DNA from: RUG14186 sp964644555
Lineage (GTDB): Bacteria; Bacillota; Clostridia; Eubacteriales; Anaerofustaceae
DNA: 17,327 nt
Reading direction: 5' to 3'
Assembly (NCBI GenBank): GCA_964644555.1
Contig: CAZXWI010000030.1
Location: forward strand, 1 to 17,327
Each line of letters starts with the position of its first letter. The stretch's first letter is position 1. The notes under the pieces were generated by a model, which was not told the origin of the DNA, did no database searches, and saw nothing but the letters and a program-made list of their open reading frames with translations. The position numbers were made by a program, and so were the translations under genes. Shown here piece after piece: positions 13,382 through 17,327 of this stretch.

Positions 13382-13936
13382 CTATTCTACATCATAATTT
13401 TTGTTAAACAATTTATAAATCAACCCTGCAATTTCTTCGGGAGATTTATCCATATCGCAAATCAACCACATCTTGAGCATATTGTATATGCCATTCATCA
13501 GAAATGTCAAAACGAGCTTCAGTTCATCGTTATCAAGGTGTGTATTGACTTTGAATTTATCGGAGTAACGCTGCATGAAATTATCGAATATCGCCGTGAT
13601 ATCCGTATCCTTTTTACATCTGAAAAGCACTATGAGCGTGTCCGAATTTTCTTTAAGATATCTGCAAATATCTTGAAGTATTTCCAATGAATTTACAATG
13701 GGCTTATCAAAAGATCCAATTTGCCTAAGCTCCTCCAAAATATTCACCGCAATCTCTTTAAGAACATCTTCCACACAGCTGTAATGATTATAAAATGTCG
13801 TTCTGTTCACCTCGGATATGCGACACAATTCGCTTACGGTAATTTTTTCCAGTTCTTTTTCTTTGAGAAGTGTAAAAAGCCCCTGTCTGATAAGCTGCTT
13901 TGTCAATTTGACCCTTTGGTTTTCCTTAGTTTGCAT
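13382..13936 (-). CDS. TetR/AcrR family transcriptional regulator
   Basis: A 184-residue one-component regulator. The N-terminal helix-turn-helix is clear: KITVSELCRISEVNRTTFYN with HY following (31-52), the 'vse..a..agvs..tfY.hF' signature of the family. The remaining 130 residues are helical and would form the ligand-binding and dimerisation domain; the ligand is unknown. The start is supported by GAGGTGATTC before the ATG. It is upstream of and co-transcribed with htpG, and divergent from the reductase/ABC importer genes. Candidate operators in the intergenic region occur at both divergent promoters, so it may repress itself, htpG and the divergent unit. Confidence 0.93.
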   Translation of the reverse strand: MQTKENQRVKLTKQLIRQGLFTLLKEKELEKITVSELCRISEVNRTTFYNHYSCVEDVLKEIAVNILEELRQIGSFDKPIVNSLEILQDICRYLKENSDTLIVLFRCKKDTDITAIFDNFMQRYSDKFKVNTHLDNDELKLVLTFLMNGIYNMLKMWLICDMDKSPEEIAGLIYKLFNKNYDVE

Positions 13937-14000
13937 GAATCACCTCATTATTCTACAGTTGTGTCTAAAATATATAATCTGCTTTAAACTGAACAAGTGT

Positions 14001-14029
14001 ATAATAAATTATTCCACTCAATAAGTCAA
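14001..14029 (-). promoter_or_regulatory. Promoter of the tetR-htpG operon with internal inverted repeat
   Basis: On the minus strand: TTGACT (14024-14029), exactly 17 bases, TATTAT (14001-14006). The spacer holds TTATT-CCACTC-AATAA (14009-14024), a candidate operator. The 11-mer AAGTGTATAAT at 13995-14005 overlaps the -10. Confidence 0.65.
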
Positions 14030-14088
14030 GAATATCTCGAATTAAGTTTTCATTAAGTCCCAATCCGAGAAAAGATTTACCGTCATAG

Positions 14089-14123
14089 TTGAATTAATTT
14101 ATCAATAAGTGTATAATTTATTG
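14089..14123 (+). promoter_or_regulatory. Promoter of the reductase-importer operon with overlapping inverted repeat
   Basis: TTGAAT (14089-14094), exactly 17 bases, TATAAT (14112-14117). CAATAA-GTGTATAAT-TTATTG (14103-14123), with perfect 6-bp arms, covers the -10 and is a likely repressor site. The 11-mer AAGTGTATAAT (14107-14117) is the same as at 13995-14005. Confidence 0.7.
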
Positions 14124-14197
14124 GGTTAGTTATTACAAATCTATTTAGAAATAAAACAATCATAAAATCATTTTACATATTTACATTTGGAGGAATC

Positions 14198-15421
14198 ATG
14201 AAAGTATTGATTGCGGGAAGCTCTCCCGAAGCATTTAAAAAGTACGAAGAATTTTCTCAAAACGAAGTCGTTTTCGTTACCCCCGAAGATAAAGTATGCT
14301 TTGATGCAAAAGATACCACACAAATACTTACTTCAAGCGAACTCTACAGCGTTGATTTTAATTTAAAAGAGGCAAAAATCCGAAAGATTGCAACCGATAA
14401 AGACAGCGTAATCCCCTTTGATTATCTCGTTGTATGCGATTTCGACAATAGGGCTAACCTGCTCAAAACACAGCTTAATTCATCAAGTATTGCCAATACC
14501 GAAATCCTAAATTCAAACTACACGGCAGTAAGAAAAGCTTCTTATATTCTGCCTGATGAAGTAAATTCCCTCAAAGGATTGGGATTTTTGTGGGATAAGA
14601 GAACCCCCGATAAATTCAACGGCCGCATTATCACCCGTAATGGCAAAATCACATCCGACGAAGCAATCGCCATTGCAGAAGCCGCTCAAAAATTCGGTTC
14701 GGGCGAAATAGCCATGACCACACGCCAGACCATCGAAATACAGGGTGTTGCCTACGAAAATATCCGCCCATTATGCGACTACCTTAAGAAATTCGACCTC
14801 TATCCGGGAGGCACAGGCCCGAAAGTAAGACCCGTTGTTTCATGCAAAGGTACAACATGCCGTTTCGGGCTTATCGACACATTTGCTTTGTCAATGAGAA
14901 TACATGAAGAATTTTATGTAAAACTTCGCGAAACAAAACTTCCGCACAAATTCAAAATTGCCGTAGGAGGCTGCCCTAACAACTGCGTTAAACCCGACAT
15001 CAACGATTTGGGCATAGTCGGCCAAAGAATCATAGATGTCAACACAGATGATTGCAAAAATTGCAAAACCTGTCAAATCGAAAAGGGCTGCCCCATGAAT
15101 GCAGCAAAGGTAGTTGACGGGAAAATAACCATTGATAAAGACATCTGTAATAATTGCGCAAGATGCTTAGGCACTTGCCCATTCGGCTTATTCGAAAACT
15201 ACAAAACGGGTTATAAAGTATTCCTCGGTGGCCGTTGGGGCAAGAAAACAGCCATGGGTAAACCCTTAAGCCGTATTCTTAAAAGCGAAGATGAGGTTAT
15301 AAATGTTATTGCAAAAGCGATAGAACTCTTCAGCGAAAACGGTAATTCCGGTGAAAGATTCGGCACGGTCGTAGAAAGACTCGGTATTAAAAATGTTGAG
15401 AAAAAGTTGTTTGAAGAATAA
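14198..15421 (+). CDS. Half-size siroheme/[4Fe-4S] sulfite or nitrite reductase-like protein with a ferredoxin domain
   Basis: A 407-residue predicted redox enzyme. Residues about 140-285 form one nitrite/sulfite reductase unit: TTRQTIEIQG (174-183), cluster cysteines C216 and C221 (SCKGTTCRFG), and C259 and C263 (GGCPNNCVKPDINDLG). Then come two ferredoxin [4Fe-4S] motifs, C286/C289/C292/C298 and C317/C320/C323/C327, and the closing GGRWGKK (344-350). This arrangement resembles AsrC of anaerobic sulfite reductase. The first 120 residues are unusual: VLIAGSSPEA with later IPFDYLVVCDFDN looks like a shrunken pyridine-nucleotide oxidoreductase N-terminus lacking GxGxxG. Neither asrA nor asrB is seen. 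GGAGG precedes the ATG. The next gene overlaps its 3' end. Substrate (sulfite, nitrite or another) is open. Confidence 0.82.
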   Translation: MKVLIAGSSPEAFKKYEEFSQNEVVFVTPEDKVCFDAKDTTQILTSSELYSVDFNLKEAKIRKIATDKDSVIPFDYLVVCDFDNRANLLKTQLNSSSIANTEILNSNYTAVRKASYILPDEVNSLKGLGFLWDKRTPDKFNGRIITRNGKITSDEAIAIAEAAQKFGSGEIAMTTRQTIEIQGVAYENIRPLCDYLKKFDLYPGGTGPKVRPVVSCKGTTCRFGLIDTFALSMRIHEEFYVKLRETKLPHKFKIAVGGCPNNCVKPDINDLGIVGQRIIDVNTDDCKNCKTCQIEKGCPMNAAKVVDGKITIDKDICNNCARCLGTCPFGLFENYKTGYKVFLGGRWGKKTAMGKPLSRILKSEDEVINVIAKAIELFSENGNSGERFGTVVERLGIKNVEKKLFEE

Positions 15422-16373
15422 AATCTTTATACTTTTTATCATTTTTTTCTTCACCGTGAGCCTTTGTGCCTGCGAAAATAACAGCCCAAATGCTTCTCAA
15501 AGTGAAGATAATTACCTCACTTTCACGGATTCAATCGGCAACGAAGTAATTCTCAAAACGAAACCCGAAAATGTGGCAGTATGCTTTTCTTCCCTTACCG
15601 ATATGTACATTACGGCAGGGGGAGAAGTTAATATAAGCGTGGGCGAAAGCATTGAGAGAGGATTTGTTTCGAAAGATGTGCTTTTGGTGGATTCGGGAGC
15701 AGGAAAGAAAATTGATAACGAACTTCTCATATCCTATAAACCCGATTTGGTAATATATTCCGCTGACATTGCTGCGCAGCAAGAGTCCTACGAAATAATA
15801 AAAAATGCGGGCATTGATGCGGCATGCTTTGAAATAGATGATTTCGACGATTACCTATACGCATTTGAAATAATGTGCAAAATAACCGGTGATAACGCTT
15901 CTTATGAAAAATACGGGCTTGAGGTGAAAAACAAAATATCAAATCTTATTTCAAGTACCGATACGAAGAATTTCGGTGATATTGATGTTTTGTATATAAG
16001 ATGCGGTTCATCTTCAAGTGCCACAAAAGCTAAAAACAGTAACGATAATTTCGTATGCAGAATGTTAAAGGAATTGGGAGTTCACAATATTGCCGATGAT
16101 GCACCTGTTTTGCTGGATGGGCTTAGCCTTGAAATCATAATCAGAGAAGATCCGGACTACATCTTCTTTTCCACCATGGGAAACAGAGATGCGGCAATAT
16201 CCTATATGCAAAGTGTGCTGAGTGAATCGGGCTGGAGTAGTCTTTCTGCGGTAAAAAACAATAATTACGATTTCTTGCCGAAAGAATTGTTCCAATATAA
16301 ACCCAATGCAAATTGGGATAAAGCTTACGAATATTTAATAGGGTTATTAAATAATGTATCACAACAACAATAA
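15393..16373 (+). CDS. ABC importer substrate-binding lipoprotein, iron-siderophore/corrinoid type
   Basis: The extracellular binding component of a type II (FecB/BtuF-like) importer. The N-terminus is a lipoprotein signal: a basic start, hydrophobic IFILFIIFFFTVSL, and lipobox LCAC with lipidation at C27. The Periplasmic_binding_2 fold starts at LTFTDSIGNEVILKTKPENV and continues with KPDLVIYSADIAAQ and DPDYIFFSTMG. The called ATG at 15393 overlaps the reductase gene by 29 bases and has a weak ribosome site; TTG at 15411, giving a compact signal peptide (MKNKIFILF), is an alternative. It overlaps the permease start by 20 bases. Ligand is not decidable: ferric siderophore, heme or a cobalamin/siroheme-type tetrapyrrole are all handled by this family. 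Confidence 0.88.
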   Translation: MLRKSCLKNKIFILFIIFFFTVSLCACENNSPNASQSEDNYLTFTDSIGNEVILKTKPENVAVCFSSLTDMYITAGGEVNISVGESIERGFVSKDVLLVDSGAGKKIDNELLISYKPDLVIYSADIAAQQESYEIIKNAGIDAACFEIDDFDDYLYAFEIMCKITGDNASYEKYGLEVKNKISNLISSTDTKNFGDIDVLYIRCGSSSSATKAKNSNDNFVCRMLKELGVHNIADDAPVLLDGLSLEIIIREDPDYIFFSTMGNRDAAISYMQSVLSESGWSSLSAVKNNNYDFLPKELFQYKPNANWDKAYEYLIGLLNNVSQQQ

Positions 16374-17327
16374 ACAAAAAAACAATTCACAAAAACTGCG
16401 AGGCAAAGGCGGCATAATTTTGATGCTGTCTTTGTTTTGTTTGTTATTTTTAATTTCGCTTCGTTTCGGAAGCACCAAAATATCATTTTCCGACTTTATC
16501 GAAATATTTGCTCCCAATGGGCGAAATACCACGGAAGGCATAATATTCTTTTTAATAAGACTTCCTCGAAGTCTGGCTTGCACTGTTGCTGGAATGGGGC
16601 TTGCTCTATCGGGGGTGTTACTTCAAGCTGTAACAGGCAATGACCTAGCAGGGCCTAACATAATCGGGGTTAATGCAGGAGCCGGATTCGCTATGATATT
16701 GTTTTTGGCATTTTTCCCGAATGCATTTTATTTGCAAAGCGTTGCCGCATTTTGTGGTTCTCTTTTATCGAGCCTTATCATAATAGGCTTGGCAAATAAA
16801 ATTTCACCGAATAAAGGCACACTCATTCTGTCGGGCATTGCGCTAACCTCGCTTTTGAATGCGGGAATATCACTGATATCTCTTCTTGACGAAGATGCTT
16901 TGGTCTCTTACAAATACTTTTCCATAGGCACGGTTTCATCGGCAAAAACAAGCGAAATAATAATCCCTTTTATAATAATTTCAGTGTGCTTTTTTATTGC
17001 GGTAATGTTATCAAAAAAAACAGACCTATTGTATTTGGGAGATGAAATCGCATCTTCTTTAGGTCTTAATGTTAAAGCGTTCAGAATTTTATTGATAATT
17101 TTAGCTTCCGCCTGCGCTGCTTCAGCTGTCAGCTTTGCAGGGCTTTTGGGCTTTGTGGGCTTGGTAGTGCCTCATATCGGCAGAGCCTTGGTGGGAAATA
17201 ATTCACGATATTTAATAATATTCTCCACTCTTTTAGGCGCTATCATACTTCTTCTTGCCGACACATTAGGCAGGGTACTCTTTTCCCCCACCGATATCCC
17301 CGTTGGAATAATCATGGCTTTTGTGGG
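16354..17327 (+). CDS. FecCD-family ABC transporter permease (partial, runs off the window)
   Basis: The membrane component of the iron-chelate/B12-type importer; 324 codons are present and the reading frame is still open at the window edge, where about ten to twenty residues should remain. Visible family motifs are RLPRSLACTVAG (69-80), LALSGVLLQAVTGNDLAGPN (83-102) with IIGVNAGAG following, GLLGFVGLVVPHIGRALVG (263-281, the site contacting the ATPase), and SPTDIPVGII (311-320). The ATG at 16354 lies inside the end of the binding-protein gene in another frame, with AGGG ten bases upstream. The 20-residue Asn/Lys/Gln-rich N-terminal tail is longer than usual. An ATPase gene is expected to the right. 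Confidence 0.93.
   Translation, partial: MYHNNNKQKNNSQKLRGKGGIILMLSLFCLLFLISLRFGSTKISFSDFIEIFAPNGRNTTEGIIFFLIRLPRSLACTVAGMGLALSGVLLQAVTGNDLAGPNIIGVNAGAGFAMILFLAFFPNAFYLQSVAAFCGSLLSSLIIIGLANKISPNKGTLILSGIALTSLLNAGISLISLLDEDALVSYKYFSIGTVSSAKTSEIIIPFIIISVCFFIAVMLSKKTDLLYLGDEIASSLGLNVKAFRILLIILASACAASAVSFAGLLGFVGLVVPHIGRALVGNNSRYLIIFSTLLGAIILLLADTLGRVLFSPTDIPVGIIMAFV

Noticed and set aside
13937..14197. CIRCE heat-shock operator for htpG
   Set aside because: No TTAGCACTC-N9-GAGTGCTAA or close variant is present.
1..17327. Alternative genetic code with TGA read as an amino acid
   Set aside because: TGG encodes Trp in several genes, and TGA ends the DUF2975 gene in a sensible place before the next ribosome site.
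1..17327. CRISPR arrays, tRNA genes, insertion sequences
   Set aside because: No regularly spaced repeats, no tRNA T-arm with cloverleaf, and no transposase or integrase reading frame were seen.

Overview
The window reads as chromosomal sequence of a low-GC Gram-positive anaerobe, most likely in the Clostridia. This rests on strong AGGAGG-type ribosome binding sites, extended -10 promoters, intrinsic terminators with T-runs, the rplI-dnaB order, a DUF2975/YozG-type regulator pair, and oxygen-sensitive Fe-S proteins (a four-cluster ferredoxin and a siroheme-type reductase). TGG encodes Trp and TGA is used as a stop, so the code is standard. I see no tRNA, rRNA, CRISPR array, transposase or phage gene.

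Layout. Positions 34-426: four-cluster polyferredoxin with its own terminator. 741-2186 (-): GltS-family sodium/glutamate-type symporter. 2187-3000: gene-poor stretch holding a DUF6440-like small gene broken by an early in-frame TGA. 3001-3928: DUF2975 membrane protein, YozG-like HTH regulator and a third small ORF whose 3' end lies in a repeat-like element. 4041-5058 (-): DUF1622 membrane protein downstream of a short biotin-protein ligase. 5292-7819 (+): rplI, dnaB and a TrmH/RlmB-type rRNA methyltransferase in one tight operon. 8172-8585 (+): acidic helical protein of unknown function. 8656-10517 (-): MATE exporter and a CBS-pair protein. 10847-11248 (+): divergent MoaE-like protein. 11452-13936 (-): TetR regulator and htpG (Hsp90). 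14198-17327 (+): half-size siroheme/[4Fe-4S] reductase with a degenerate nucleotide-binding-like N-terminus, a lipoprotein binding component of an iron-type ABC importer, and a FecCD permease cut by the window end; the three genes overlap.

How the parts fit. The core replication/translation genes are ordinary. The most interesting area is the right end: a reductase translationally interlocked with a metal-chelate/cofactor importer, divergent from a TetR-htpG operon. The two divergent promoters share an exact 11-base sequence and similar inverted repeats, suggesting joint control. A second point of interest is a pair of related structured elements, one at the end of the DUF2975 operon and one between birA and rplI; they share a hairpin core with a compensatory base-pair change. 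No wholly new system can be claimed from the sequence alone; the reductase-importer unit is the best candidate.
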